Shown: positions 34,155 through 45,894 of the stretch, in pieces | Position numbering within the stretch: the first letter of the stretch is position 1 | Layout of the letters: each line of letters begins with the position of its first letter | Assembly: GCF_029931775.1 (NCBI RefSeq) | Contig: NC_079326.1 | Coordinates: 4,866,604 to 4,930,603, forward strand | Reading direction: 5' to 3' | DNA length: 64,000 nucleotides | Source of the DNA: Euleptes europaea | Lineage: Eukaryota; Chordata; Lepidosauria; Squamata; Sphaerodactylidae | The notes under the pieces: model-generated | The model's database searches: none | What the model was told of the DNA's origin: nothing | The model's input: the letters and a program-made list of their open reading frames with translations, nothing else | Translations under genes and position numbers: made by a program

Positions 34155-34520
34155 TAGAAAAACAATGTTTGTGGTTGGATACTGTATTGTCTGATGTTTG
34201 CTTGCCTTTTGAGTCTTGGGGATGAAATGCAAGGGGCCCTGAATGGGACAGGAAAAAAACAGGGAGTTGTGTATCAAAATGCTGATCTCACAGCTGTGTG
34301 CCCTTGGCACATGCATAAAACATGGGCTTTCTGGTATGGCTGGGCTTGGTAACCTCTACCCATGGTTGTGCACAAAAAAAAACCCCTGCAATTCAAAACT
34401 GAAACCAAACAGTGTATCTCCCCAAAGCAAAGATTTGATCCCAGGTTTCCTCTGCCCCTTTGGTGCAGGAGGTGTCGTGTCTTGTAAAAGCCTGGAGGTG
34501 TTGCCTTCCCGTCTTCTGTG

Positions 34521-34816
34521 AGCCAGTGGGGTGTAGTGGTTAAGAGCAGTGGACTCTAATCTGGAAAACCAGGTTTGATTCCCTACTCCCCCATAGGAGT
34601 GGCGGACTCTAATCTGGTGAACCGGGTTTGTTTCCTCACTCCTCCACATGAAGCCTGCTGGGTGAACTTGGACTAGTCACAATCGTCTCAGAACTCTCTC
34701 AGCCCCACCTACCCCACAAGGTGTCTGTTGTGGGGAGAGGTAGGGAAGGAGATTGTGAACTGGTTTGATTCTCCTTAAAGGTAGAGAAAATCCAGGTATA
34801 AAAACCAACTGTTCTA
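34521..34816 (+). mobile_element. tRNA-derived SINE, copy 3
   Basis: Full copy with the head AGCCAGTGGGGTGTAGTGGT, B-box-like GGTTTGATTCCC and the tail AAAACCAACT. This is the best-preserved tRNA-like head of the five copies. Confidence 0.88.
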
Positions 34817-35066
34817 AGTAACTGCCTCCAATCCTAGGATGATGCTTTGCTTGGAAATTCCTAACATTTGAAGAAGTTCCCACTTTTTTTTAGTTGGATA
34901 ATCCTACTTTGGTATATTGGAGATATTTAAAAGATGCCATTACTCCTCTCAATCAAAGGAAATCAAACCAGAATAATAAACATTTCACCAGTCAGGGAAG
35001 AGGGGAATGCACAACAGCTCAGTAAATCTTTGATGCTTTGATTTATGATGCAATAATCTCCTAGAA

Positions 35067-35889
35067 CAGGGGTAGGCAAACTGCGGCTCGAGAGCCGCAT
35101 GCGGCTCTTTGGCCCCTTGAGTGCGGCTCTGGGCTGCAGGATCGCAGCCGCCCACCCGAGAGAAGCCACCTTCCCCGGGCATGGAGGGCACCGGGGGGTG
35201 GGGGAGCTGGCTTCTTTCAGTGGAGCACCTGGCCCGAGCACCGGGGAGAGGGAGGGAAGCCCCGATCCAGCACACACACACCCTCCCCCACCTTCCTCAC
35301 CTGCAAGCTCCAGTGCGTCGCCCTTGTGGCATGCCCTTCCCTTCTGCCACTGGAGAATGCCAGTGAGAGGGGAGGGGGGAGGACACCCCTCTGCCTTCCT
35401 CCTCCTCGTCCTCCTTCTCCTCGGAGGTCGAGGTGCTGATGAGGGGCAGACGGCAGGCCGGCCAGGGAGGGAAGGAAGGAAAGAGCCCAGGCGGAGAGGA
35501 GGAGGAGGCCGAGAGGCGAGCGCGGGAGGCCGAGGCGGCCGGGATGCGCCAGGGCGGCCGCCGAGAGGTCAGTGGGGGTTGGGGAGATGCAAGGCCATTG
35601 TTCACATTAAGTGTTTGTCAGTCATTGTCATGATTTAATTTTATGGATACCTTACTTACAATTTAATTTTTATCAATAAATAAGATCATTATTAAGTATG
35701 ATATCAAGTTTTATTCAGTGTACCTATAAGTTTAATTAAGACTTAAAACTTTAATTAAAGTTTATTAAGTTAATAAACAGTGTACCTACCTATATAGTTT
35801 AAGTTTAAGAAATTTGGCTCTCAAAAAAAATCTCAGTCGTTGTACTGTTGATATTTGGCTCTTTTGACTAATGAGTTTGCCGACCACTG
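35067..35889. mobile_element. hAT non-autonomous element (GGCTCTTT type)
   Basis: It begins CAGGGGTAGGCAAACTGCGG and ends GAGTTTGCCGACCACTG, imperfect inverted ends. The target duplication TCCTAGAA is exact (35059-35066 and 35890-35897). The left two thirds are GC-rich and purine-rich, and the right third is AT-rich. TTTGGCTCT-like pieces repeat near both ends. There is no transposase. Confidence 0.92.
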
Positions 35890-36083
35890 TCCTAGAAGAA
35901 ATCAATCACATATTCATATGAAGTTATTTAGTGCCAGCAGTGATTTGGCACAACATGAAACGTGCCATGTTGTTTTGGTTTCTTTTAAAAATATCGTCTT
36001 ATTTTTTCCTTTGAATTGGGTAGCATTGCTATCTTTTCACCCCTGTTTTCATAATGCAATAGACATGCTTCTATGAAATAGAC

Positions 36084-36897
36084 CAGGGTGGGGAACCTTT
36101 TTTCCTCCAAGGGCCATTTGGATATTTATAACATCATTCGCGGGCCATACAAAATTATCAACTTAAAAATTAGCCGACCAAGCCCAAGCAGGCAGCTGCG
36201 CCAGATGACACCCCCCTCATGTGGCCAAGCAGGCAGGCATCCAACCAGTGGCACACTCGCCCACCTGGTGGCACAGGATGGCCAGTTGCACTAGCCAGGC
36301 GTAGCCATCTAGCCACACGCTGGAGTTGCTCCTGCTCCGCATGGTCTGGGCCAGATTCTACAGCCACCTCCTGCTACCTCTGTCTGCAGGGGTGAAATGA
36401 GGACACACTGACTAAGAACTCCCCCCCACCCCACATTCTGGCCCTGCCTCCTTTAACCCCTTCATTGTCACCACTTCTGCCCCCAGCCCTCTTGTAGTAC
36501 AAAGGGAATACGTTTCTCCATGGCCTGGGTGTAGGGTTGCCAGGTCCCTCTTTGCCACCAGTGGGAGATTTTGGGGGCGGAGCCTGAAGAGGGAGGGGCT
36601 TCAATGCCATAGAGTTCAATTGCCACAGCAGCCATTTTTCTCCAGGTGATCTGATCTCTATCGGCTGGAGATCAGTTGAATTAGCAGGAGATCTCCTGCT
36701 ACTACCTGGCAGTTGGCAATCCTACCTGGGTGGGAAAGGGTTAACACAGTTTCTTGGGCGGTCCTAGAAACTCCATAGCTAACAACTCTTCTGCAAGGGA
36801 GAAAAAGGGTTCCTTTTCTCGGCAAAACAAACTCACATCTGCCATGAATAGAGGCTATTCCTGTCCGCGGGAGGGGGCCCGACGTTCCCCACCCCTG
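36084..36897. mobile_element. hAT non-autonomous element (GGGGAAC type)
   Basis: Its ends are CAGGGTGGGGAACC and GTTCCCCACCCCTG, inverted. The 8-bp duplication AAATAGAC is exact (36076-36083 and 36898-36905). It holds a nested TAGGGTTGCC MITE at 36532-36724. A relative with similar right-end sequence ends at 55929. Confidence 0.92.
36532..36724. mobile_element. TAGGGTTGCC-type hAT MITE, copy 2 (nested)
   Basis: Its ends are TAGGGTTGCCAGG and TTGGCAATCCTA, with an exact 8-bp duplication CCTGGGTG (36524-36531 and 36725-36732). Relative to copies 1 and 3 it is in reverse orientation. Confidence 0.9.
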
Positions 36898-37082
36898 AAA
36901 TAGACAACTACCAGCAGGCGCCCCTCCGCACCCCTCTTGGGTCCATTTAATCTATGTTAGAAATCCTTGCTAATAATTTCTAAATCAAATGGTTATTCTT
37001 GATTTCTTCTCCCTGCTGAATTTACATAGAACTTCCTTGTAGGAAGATTTGATTAATGGACTTTATTTGGAAATCCTGAAGG

Positions 37083-37292
37083 AATGTTGGACTAGATATT
37101 GATCAAAGATCTGGGAGACTTAGGGTTCAAATCCCTACTGGGCCATGAAGCTTGATGGGCTCTTTTGGGCCAGCCATATTCCGCCAGCCTCACATACCTA
37201 TCAGAGAATACACTGGGGTATAGAGAACCACATATGCTGCCAATAGTTCCTTGGAGGAAGGTCAGGATAGAAATGTACTGGATAATTAGATG
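37083..37292 (+). mobile_element. Sauria-type SINE, degenerate
   Basis: It keeps GATCTGGGAGACTTAGGGTT, CAAATCCCTACTGGGCCATG and AAGCTTGATGGGCTC, a Sauria SINE head and body. The tail is decayed. Confidence 0.6.
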
Positions 37293-37348
37293 AAATTCTA
37301 GCCCACACTTAAAGGGGAAAAAAAATATTGTGGTATAATGTCTGTCAG

Positions 37349-37560
37349 TAGGGTTGCTACCCTCCAGGTAGCACCTGGAGATCTCGCACTACTACAATTC
37401 ATCTCCAGATGACCAAAATTGGTTCCCCTGGAGAATATGGCTGCTTTGGATGGTTGGCTGTATGGGATTATACCCTGCAGAGGTCCCTTCCTTCCCCAAA
37501 CCCTGCCTTTCCCCCCACCCCAATCTCCAGGTATTTCCCAACCCAGAGCTGGCAACACTA
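37349..37560. mobile_element. TAGGGTTGCC-type hAT MITE, copy 3
   Basis: Its ends are TAGGGTTGCTACC and CTGGCAACACTA, with an exact 8-bp duplication TCTGTCAG (37341-37348 and 37561-37568). Same body as copy 1. Confidence 0.9.
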
Positions 37561-37568
37561 TCTGTCAG

Positions 37569-38398
37569 GATGGAGGCACTGGATTAAATGGCATTTTCCA
37601 TTTTGCAGAGTGCTTGAGTCTATGAATATAACCTTTAGAAAACCCATAAAATAAAGCCTGGCTGGAATAAGCACAGCCCAGGACTGAGATAAAGACATAA
37701 GCAAGACTGCCCAAGGCTAAACTTTATTTGACCACTTTGCAATTGTATAAAAATAATAGGCCTCCAGTTCTATTCCAAGAAAGACTGTATTATCCGAAAA
37801 ACTGCAGCTGTAATGCCACAGGACACTGGTCTGCATCACTGTGAATGGCCTCAGTGTACAGTTAAAAAACCATTGTCCCTTTTCTACATGGTGAAACAGT
37901 GGGATCCTTACCTAAACAGGCAGAGACTCGTCCAATTAGAAGACAAAGTACATAAGAGGGCAACAATTACACGCAAGTGACATAGCCTAGTTATTTTATT
38001 CAAATACATACTGTGGCAATCGCCCTTAAAATTCCCACCTCTCCTCCAGGGCTCTGAATCAATCCTTGTGATTTTGGCTACGCGCAAATCCAAGTGATTG
38101 TCAGCCTATCAGAGCTAATGGAACTTCACTGAATGGGAGAAGCTAGAAAAACAACAACACTTTTTTCCTTTGTGGCTCTGGAAAGCCAGGATTTTATTTC
38201 CTTTTTAGTTTGGGTTTGGGGATCGGCTTAGGGAAGATACCTTATTTTAGTATGACAAATAAGCATCCTGTTAAGGGCCCACCATTCCTAACTTGTATGA
38301 GTAGGTTCTGTAAAAAGGTGTTCTGTGTAGGAAAGGAGCAGCCTTGAACCTGCTGAGGTAACCTGGCCAGAGAAAGGGGAATCAAATCTCCCTTCAGG
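37569..38398. other. Intergenic stretch, unassigned
   Basis: Between XRCC5 and TMEM169. No gene or named repeat was recognised. Confidence 0.5.
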
Positions 38399-38494
38399 AT
38401 TGTGAGAAGGGGAAGGGAAGGTGATTGTAAGCCACTTTGTGACTCATTAAAGGTAGAGAAAAGCAGGGTATAAAAACCAACTCTTCCTCTTCTT
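38399..38494 (+). mobile_element. tRNA-derived SINE, copy 4 (3' part only)
   Basis: Only the end of the family is present: GGAAGGTGATTGTAAGCCAC through AAAACCAACTCTTCCTCTTC. The head is missing. Confidence 0.75.
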
Positions 38495-39017
38495 ATTACT
38501 TAAGAGCCAGTTTTACTATATGTATATATTGAAGTAATCCACACGTAATATTCCCCTTATTAAATACTTCATTGTCTGTTAAATAAATCTTTGTTGTTCA
38601 TCTCCATTTGTGTCTTGTCTGTTGAGCCAAATGTTCAAGGAAAAGTGATCTCTATTTACCTCACATAAAAGTAGTCTTGGTCTAGCAGGTTTCCAAATAA
38701 GAGACCTTGAGGGAGTGCACAGCTTACACTCTACTAATCCTTTATTCCAAGATTCCCTTTTTATTTGATTGTGGGCAATTGAGGTTTAATGAACCTATGG
38801 GAGGGGCCAGAGCAGGGGTCTGGGCATTCTTCAGTCCAGAAGGCATTTGCCTCAGATCCTTCCGCCCACCCCCATAGCCACCTTTGAGAAACATTTGCAT
38901 AAAAGGGTTGCTTTTAGTACAACAGTAATTGTAGGAATTGTGGAGCAGAAGAATGTTCCTAACCAAGGATGCTTCCAGACAGGCCTTCACCATGATGACT
39001 GCACTGATTCTCTATGA

Positions 39018-40291
39018 CAGTGGTGGCGAACCTATGGCACGCGTGCCAGAGGGGGCACTCAGAGCCCTCTCTGTGGGCACGCGCACCGTCACCCCAGCAC
39101 AGAGTTTGCCTGAATTCATTACTAGAAAGCCAGAGGGATGTGGGGCCGGGCTGCTCCCCTCCCCACGCGCGCCTGAGGGCATTTCTCACATCACCCGCCC
39201 CTCTGCCCTTCAGCCCAATGGGAGCGCTTCCTCCCTCCCCTGTAACATGCGGCAGGGCGGCATGTGACAGTTCTTATAGCCGTTCCCTTTCCCCAGGGAA
39301 GCCTGGGAATTGTAGTTTTGGGGAGAGGGTTAAGGAACCTCTAGCAGAGAATTTTTACATTTGTATGTGCGTCAATTAAAGACCTCCAAAACATTCTAAC
39401 ATTATCGGCCTTGCTCAGGTCTTGCAAACTGAAGGTCGTGGCTTCCTTTATACTATGGATGTGGGCCACTGTGAGATACAGGAGCTGGACTAGATAGGTC
39501 CAACGAGTGTACAGCGGAGGTGAATCAAAAGTAGGAAATGCACTCAGATGCCTTTTTCAGAGCAGGCCAAAAGGTCTGCAAATTCAAAAGGAACCCCAGC
39601 TGAGAATCACTGCCGTAGATTGTTTATTCAGGGAATATATTTAAAGAACTTGATCTTTCCTGCTTACACTGGTTAGATTTAGGAAATCTGGAAATGGAGC
39701 TATTAGAATTTCAAGAAAGCTCTATCTGGAAAAATAAATTCTATGACCTGCGTGAAACACTTGAGAAGATAGAAGGGATGACAAAGGCAGCACAGTTAGT
39801 TCTGAAAATGAAATTCTTACAGTGTGGAATTCTCTGCTAAATAATTTTAAGTCAATGAAAGCACTTGGGATTGCTTTCCTTACTTTGTTTGGATCATCTT
39901 ATGCTTGTGAGCAGCTGTTTTCAGCTTTGAATTATATCAAATCTGACACCAGAAACAGACTAACAGATGACCTGAGTGCTGCATGTGTTGCTCTCAAACT
40001 TACAAAGTATGAGCCAACGTTAGACAAATTATCAGCGTGCATACAACAGCAAAAATCACATTAATTGTTCAAAAGCATGCCAAATGCAAACTTTTACCTT
40101 TCAATAAAAAAGTTGTTTGTATCATTGAAAGCTCTGTTATTGTGGGTTTTTTTAAGACAAAAGATGTTAATGTATGAGTTGTTTTTTCTAAACTAAAACC
40201 TCAGTATTCAGGTTAAATTGCCGTGTTGGCACTTTGCGATAAATAAATGGGTTTTGGGTTGCAGTTTGGGTACTCCGTCTCTAAAAGGTTC
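39018..40291 (+). mobile_element. hAT element with transposase remnant
   Basis: It begins CAGTGGTGGCGAACCTATGG. The right end (40188-40291) is nearly the same as the right end of the non-coding hAT at 25622-27707. The last few bases of the inverted end are missing, cut by the LTR at 40292. It has lost most of its interior and is the coding partner of the 2.1-kb element. Confidence 0.85.
39690..40064 (+). pseudogene. hAT transposase C-terminal remnant
   Basis: The frame from 39822 encodes about 80 residues with LFGSSYACEQLFSALNYIKS and RNRLTDDLSAACVALKLTKY, the conserved hATC dimerisation segment of Charlie-type transposases. Upstream, a second frame (LEMELLEFQESSIWKNKFYD) belongs to the same protein but is shifted. 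The BED finger and most of the catalytic core are gone. It is not functional as a transposase. Confidence 0.8.
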
Positions 40292-40640
40292 TGTGAGCTC
40301 TGGGCTTGCCCTACGAATCCCACAAACAACTTCTAGGCAGGTATTCCGTAGAAAGATGATTTAATGGAAAAAATACAGCAAGATACAGAAACCACTTGGA
40401 AAGTGCGAGGACACTAATGGGGGGAAGCTCTATGGGTACAGAAGATAAAAGGTGAAAGTGAACAGTCAGGATGACTACTGGTTGCTACAGCAACCCTCTG
40501 ATAACTCTTGCTTTTCCCAGGGTATAACAAGACACAACAACCCTAGATCTGAATAACAGTTTGACCTTGGAAAACCACCTGGCTCAACCGCTGAGTACCA
40601 GGCCGGTGCCTGACATTCGGCCCCCCTCCCATGTTGAGCG
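40292..40640 (-). mobile_element. LTR fossil with purine tract
   Basis: On the minus strand a purine run (GGGAGGGGGGCCGAA) lies just before TGTCAGGC, which begins a 324-bp LTR (40615 down to 40292) ending CTCACA. This is the 3' end of an LTR retroelement. What lies to the right (40640-41150) shows no recognisable gene. It cuts the right end of the hAT at 39018-40291. The family is undetermined and the element is fragmentary. Confidence 0.65.
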
Positions 40641-41156
40641 GGGAGGGACTATTTGGGTATGACGCATGAATTTAACTTACACAATACTTTAATGTCTGCA
40701 GCAGGAAAAACCACGAGACAATCTGCCAGCAATTTCTCTTGCCATATTTGTGTGTATGACAGCAAAGAAGTATCAAAATATTTTAGTAACTGAAGACACT
40801 TTGAAATGAGCACAAGCACACTCTGGAAAACTCCCAGGGTTCTTGTGCCCTATGTACAAGATCTGCCTCCCTTAATGACCTCTCAGTTTTGTCACTTATG
40901 GTGACTGTCTCACCATATCATGAGAAGGCTTGTTTCTGTTTGAGTTGCTTCCTATTCTACAGAACTGTTTGCTACTTGCTATCTCTGGAAGCATCCTATA
41001 AATCTAGAAAAGAGACACATTAATCAACGGGATTAGGGGAAACAAAGTCTACATCTGAACACAGCCCAAATGAGACCTTGAATAACAACTTAGGGAAGCT
41101 GAAAGCACAGAGTTAGGATACTTGGATACTTCAGATGTTATGACTCAGAAACAATG

Positions 41157-43288
41157 TGTCACGGGAGGGGCTCCTGCCCGTGCCACCCGTGCCATCTCCC
41201 GGGGGCCCTACTCACTTCAGACGCCAGGCGAGGGGCGACTCCATCCTCGTCCCTCACCAGCACGACGCCAGGTCCGGCCCCAACCGGCCCCTCTCTCCCC
41301 AGGGATCCAGCTGGACGGCGGAGGAGGAAGAAGGCGCAGCGCCGAGGCCGCGGCAGGAGCCGACAAGCCCGGAGTGGCTGCAGCAGCAGCAGCCAGGCCC
41401 GCCTAAGCCATGGCCACCGCAACACCTGTGGAAACGCCCTGCTCAACAGCTGATGGGTGGGCAAGCCAGGAGGTGGGGGCGCACAGCATGCCCAAGGCCA
41501 CGTGGCTGGGAGGAGGCTTCCTCCCCAGCCAACCCTATAAGGACGTCTGGGGTCGGGACCTGGGAGGAGCTAGGGAGGGGCTTCTCTGGCCTGGAGGGTA
41601 TAAAAGGCCAGAGAAGTCAAGCAGCTGGGGAGGATGAGAGTCAGGGCTTGCCTGCAAGGTGCGTCCTGCAGCAGACTGGCGACTTCCGAGTCCAGCTCCG
41701 ACTCTCCCTCAGATCGGTCTGACGCAGAGGAACTGTCTTAGCCACAAAATCCTCCAGGCCAGAGACCCCTCAGGCGGAGGGGGCTACCACCCCTTGTGTC
41801 ACAGTGGTGAAGAATGCGGCACTGGGGCAGTGAGCTGGCGGCCGCAGCCCAATATCCCCAGTCCCCCGGGGTGGTGAACGTTTAGACCGATTCTGAGGGC
41901 ACCTATTCTAACCCATCTAAAAAGCGCTTCAATCACGACCATGGACGCCAGCTACCCAACCACGGGAGGCTCCCTGGACTTAGGACAGTTTGGCAAATGG
42001 CTAACAGAGCAGCAGGGATGACTGATGCAAGATATGTGGAAGATGCAGCAGGAGGCTCAGGCATGCCTGATGTAGGACATGGCCCGACAAAACCAAGAGG
42101 CACAAATGGCCTTAATGCGGGATTTCTACTGCACGATAGAAGGGAGAGAGCAGGCTGCAGCGGCCGCCTCCAGGGCCACTACTGGGCCCGGCGGCCAAAT
42201 GCCAGCGGTACCTCTTTCAAGTTGGGTCCCGATGATGAAGAGGATGGGTATCTTGAAGCATTCGAACAAACGGCCGAGGTGTCAACGTGGCCAAAGGAGA
42301 GATGGGCTTTCATTGTGGGCCCTTATTTGACCGGCCCGGCCCAAGCAGCCTACAAGTCAATGCCCAAGGAAGAGAGGGAAGACTATGACAAGTTGAAGGC
42401 CTGCCTACTAGAAAGGTATGCTATCTCTGACGAAACCTACCGGCACAAGTTCAGGACCATGGGGTGGAAGAAAGGAGAGGCCCCACGAGCCTTTGTGAAA
42501 GCCATGAAGGACGCCACCTACTGGTGGCTACAACCAAAGTCAGGGGAAAGTAAGGCCATTGTGGACAGGATCTTGCTAGAGCAGCTAGTACAGGTTCGAG
42601 ATTGGCTCATCTGTAACAGGCCTAAACTGCTGGAAGATGCCTTGGTGCTCCTGGAAAATGTACTTTGTCTGGAACAGCTCGATCCTCTGCGAGAACCCGG
42701 ACGGCCTGACCCACTCCCGAGGGGCCCTGAGACCACCAACAGGGGTGGCCGAACATGGGTAGGACCAAGGATCCCAACCTGGTCAGGGCCACGACCCAGA
42801 TGGATCCCGCCAAGCCCCAGTTTGGGAGCCCACGGTCAATCCAGCGAAGGCAGCAAGGGACCCAGTCCGGATGACCCTCGCAGGGCAGACCAGAAAGGGG
42901 TGAGCCCCTGCTTCACGTGTGCGACTGCCCTACCATGGAGTGTGACGTCGGGGTAGAAGAGGTATGGCATGCTGAGCCAATCAACGCTAAGTCAGGCCCC
43001 CTAGTGGCCAACATCATGGTGCAGGGGCAGTGCCTGAAGGCTCTGATCGACAGTGGCTCGTCGATATCTATGATCCTGACCTCATTGCTCCCCGACGATG
43101 TCCCCATGATAAGGACGGCTGCAGTCACCTGCTTTCACTGCCACGTGGAGCAGTACCTGGTAGTCCACGTCATGATCGAATGGCAAAAGCGACCCTACAG
43201 TTTGGAAGTGGCCCGGGTGTCCCATCTCCCTTACCCAGTCTTGATAGGGAGGGACGCCGCTTGTTTCAAAGACATAACTAGATTTTAA
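41157..43288 (+). mobile_element. Gypsy (Ty3) Gmr1-like fossil: LTR, gag with SCAN-like part, protease
   Basis: An LTR-like unit runs from TGTCACGGGA to about 41804 (GTGTCACA), with a TATAAAA box at about 41601. Gag-like sequence follows at about 42000-42950. Its middle (42290-42680) resembles the SCAN domain of vertebrate zinc-finger proteins, known to derive from Gmr1-like Gag. A retropepsin-like stretch with its D-S-G active-site signature lies near 43045-43060. The copy stops at about 43288 before any integrase or reverse transcriptase. It is broken in a few places but is better preserved than the intron 5 copies. Confidence 0.8.
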
Positions 43289-43691
43289 TGTCAGGATTAA
43301 TAATGATTTAATTGAACTCCCTAAAATAGCCTTTCACTTTACTCTTACAAATGGCAAATTCTCTTGCCAGTTATAATCACAAGCAGATTTTGCACGGATA
43401 GATTTATAAAATATGCTTTTTTACTTTCTTGAGTTTCTAATGTTGCTTAACGTACATTTTTTAAAATTCCATCATCCCCAGCAAAACTATACTCATAAAG
43501 ATGACATGAATAGGGTTTACAACAGTAAATTAGGAAGGCCTAGCAAAGCTGTCAAAAAAGAGAACAAAAGTAAAAGAATCTCAACATAGAAAGAAAAGCT
43601 AAAGCAGGTAAAGAGATAACAACAAAGTCATCATCCACAGCACAGAGTGGGACTTTAATACAAGTCAAGCAAAGAAGAACAATGTTACAAC

Positions 43692-45357
43692 TAGGGCTGT
43701 CGATTCGGTTCGTCCCGAACCAAAAAACAGCCAAATTTCCCGATTCGGCGGTTTTTAGTTCGGATGGAACCGAACTCAAAAAAGGTGGGAAAACGGGGAG
43801 CCGGATTCAGCAAATTCGGGGTTCAGCACAACAGCATAACCGTCAGTTAGTAAGCAGCATTCTCCTGCAGCCAATCGGTGGCCAAGCTGGGTCTTCTTCT
43901 AGCCAATCAGTTTGAGCGATTGAGTGCATGAGCCCAGCTGCTGCGCGGCCCGGGAAAAGAAAGAGAGAGTATCTGTTTGTGTGTGAGAGAGAAATCCCCG
44001 TGGGGGGGTGCTTGTGCACATTTGCTCCTTTCCGTGGCTGCAGGGGGCGCATTTTTTTGGGTAGAGACCCCAAACTTTCAGCGGAGCTTCAAAGGACCCT
44101 TCTTGCGATACCCCCCAAGTTTTGTAAACATTGGGTCAGGGGGTCCCGAGATATGGGGCCCGAAAGGGGTCCTCCCCTTAATGTGCATTTTTATTCCATT
44201 TAAAGCACACATTTGCTCCTTTCCATGGGGTCCCCCCTTTTCCCTATTGGGATGAATGGGATCAGCCAATCCTGTGCGCATCTCGAGAGCGACAAATCCA
44301 AGGCAAAACCTCCCGTGCTTAAATGGAATCATATTGGATTATCCAGTCCTCCCAGTCCCTCCTGATGGAACAGAAGACATCCACAGTAAGACCCCTTTTG
44401 GGGCTTTAATCTATAATTTTTCTCCTGTGTGTGTGTGGGGGGAGCAGAGTCTGTGGGGAGGGAGCAGTTTCTGTGGGTGGGGGGGGAAGCCAAAGGAGGC
44501 TTTCGCCCATTCTGTCTGGGGTGTGTGTGCCCCCTTGAGTCTCTCTCTCCCTGGTTTGAGGGGGGGCTTCAGTTGTGTGTCCTCAGGTTTTCCCTCATTC
44601 ATAAGATCGGTTAGGTCTATTTTGATGCTTGCTCAAAAATTGTTTTCAAATTGTGACTTAAAGAATGCATTTGCCTGGTCCGATGCAAAAGGGGAAATTC
44701 CACCCCCTCCTGCTCCTGATGCTTAGCTAGCATGCCTCTGTCCCTTTCCATGGTTTGCAAACTCCCAGGCGTCAGGTGTTGCTTTGCATGGTTGCAAAGG
44801 TGTTGCTTTGCATGGTTGTGTTGCTTTGCAATGTTTGCAAACTTCTTCTGTCCCTTTCCATGGTTTGCAAACTCCCAGGCGTCAGGTGTTGCTTTGCATG
44901 GTTGTGTTGCTTTTCATGGTTTGCAAACTTCTTCGCACCTGCCCCGCCCTTGCTCCCCGCAGCTCAGCTGTTTGTCGGGGCTGGGAGCTTTGAGTGGGCG
45001 GCAAGCTCTGCTAATTGCAAATGCACATTAAGGAGGGGGGACCCCTTTCGGGGCCCATATCTCAGCCCCCGCTGATCCAATCTTTACAAAACTTGGGGGT
45101 TATTGCAAGAAGGGTCCTTTGAAGCTACGCTGAAAGTTTGAAACCTCTACCCCCAAAATGCCCCCCTGGAGCCGCGGAAAGGTGCGGTTGTGATTTTAAT
45201 GGCTTTATTCAGCCGAATTTTTCCCCGAACTCCGGACCTCATGCCGAATTGCACGGACCCAAAGCGGGGGAGTTCGGACTTTGACATTTCCCAAATAAAA
45301 ACGGGCCGAATTTTGCTAAATCCGAATTTTACCGTATTTTTTTTTTCAACAGCCCTA
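43692..45357. mobile_element. Foldback hAT-type element with long inner inverted repeats
   Basis: The ends are TAGGGCTGT and ACAGCCCTA, with an exact 8-bp duplication GTTACAAC (43684-43691 and 45358-45365). Inner arms at about 44025-44190 and 45020-45190 are reverse complements, and both contain CCGAATT- or CGATTCGG-like edges. The centre (44735-44935) repeats GTGTTGCTTTGCATGGTT and TTTGCAAACT units. There is no transposase. It is 1.67 kb, large for a MITE. Confidence 0.9.
44735..44935 (+). repeat. Internal tandem repeat of the foldback element
   Basis: A unit of about 60-120 bp containing TTCCATGGTTTGCAAACTCC and GGTGTTGCTTTGCATGGTTG is repeated two to three times with internal smaller repeats. 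It sits between the long arms. Confidence 0.75.
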
Positions 45358-45894
45358 GTTACAACTTCACTTTGAGACCAAAGATTAAGGACAAGGAGAC
45401 AGGAATCAAATAAATAGAAAATTCCTCTATAAATTTGCAAAGATCAACATGTGAGTAACTAGAACGTACTAAGCTACTAATCCTCTTTGGGGAATTCCAG
45501 TAAGAACAGTGGATGCATACAGGCCTAATATTAAAGCAGGAGTTGCAGTGGATTTTTTCTCTCTTGCATGATGAGCCCTTCCTTTCCTTCCACCTTTGCA
45601 AATGACAGACATACACCAGTGAATCACATGCTGGTTCAGCTATCCATCTAGCTCCTCTCATTATGATTCAGGCAAGCCATCCATCTTTTTGCTGAATAAA
45701 AGCATTTTACATATGTTTATTCATTTATGCACTCATTCATCCCTTAAAGTTTTTTCAGAAGGCAACATCAGTTGTATTTTTTTTAATTGCTGAAACTGCT
45801 CTGTGGAGGGGAGTTGATACGGGGGGGGGGTCTTTGTTTTGCAGGTCCCCATCCAGCAGCTCTGTGGGTCTGGGCTCCTGCTGCAAAATTCTAT

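Noticed and set aside
34521-34600. tRNA-like A and B boxes as a tRNA gene
   Set aside because: The sequence does not fold as a full tRNA and is the head of a SINE present five times.
44735-44935. CRISPR-like repeated units
   Set aside because: The units are contiguous tandem repeats without unique spacers, inside a vertebrate hAT element.
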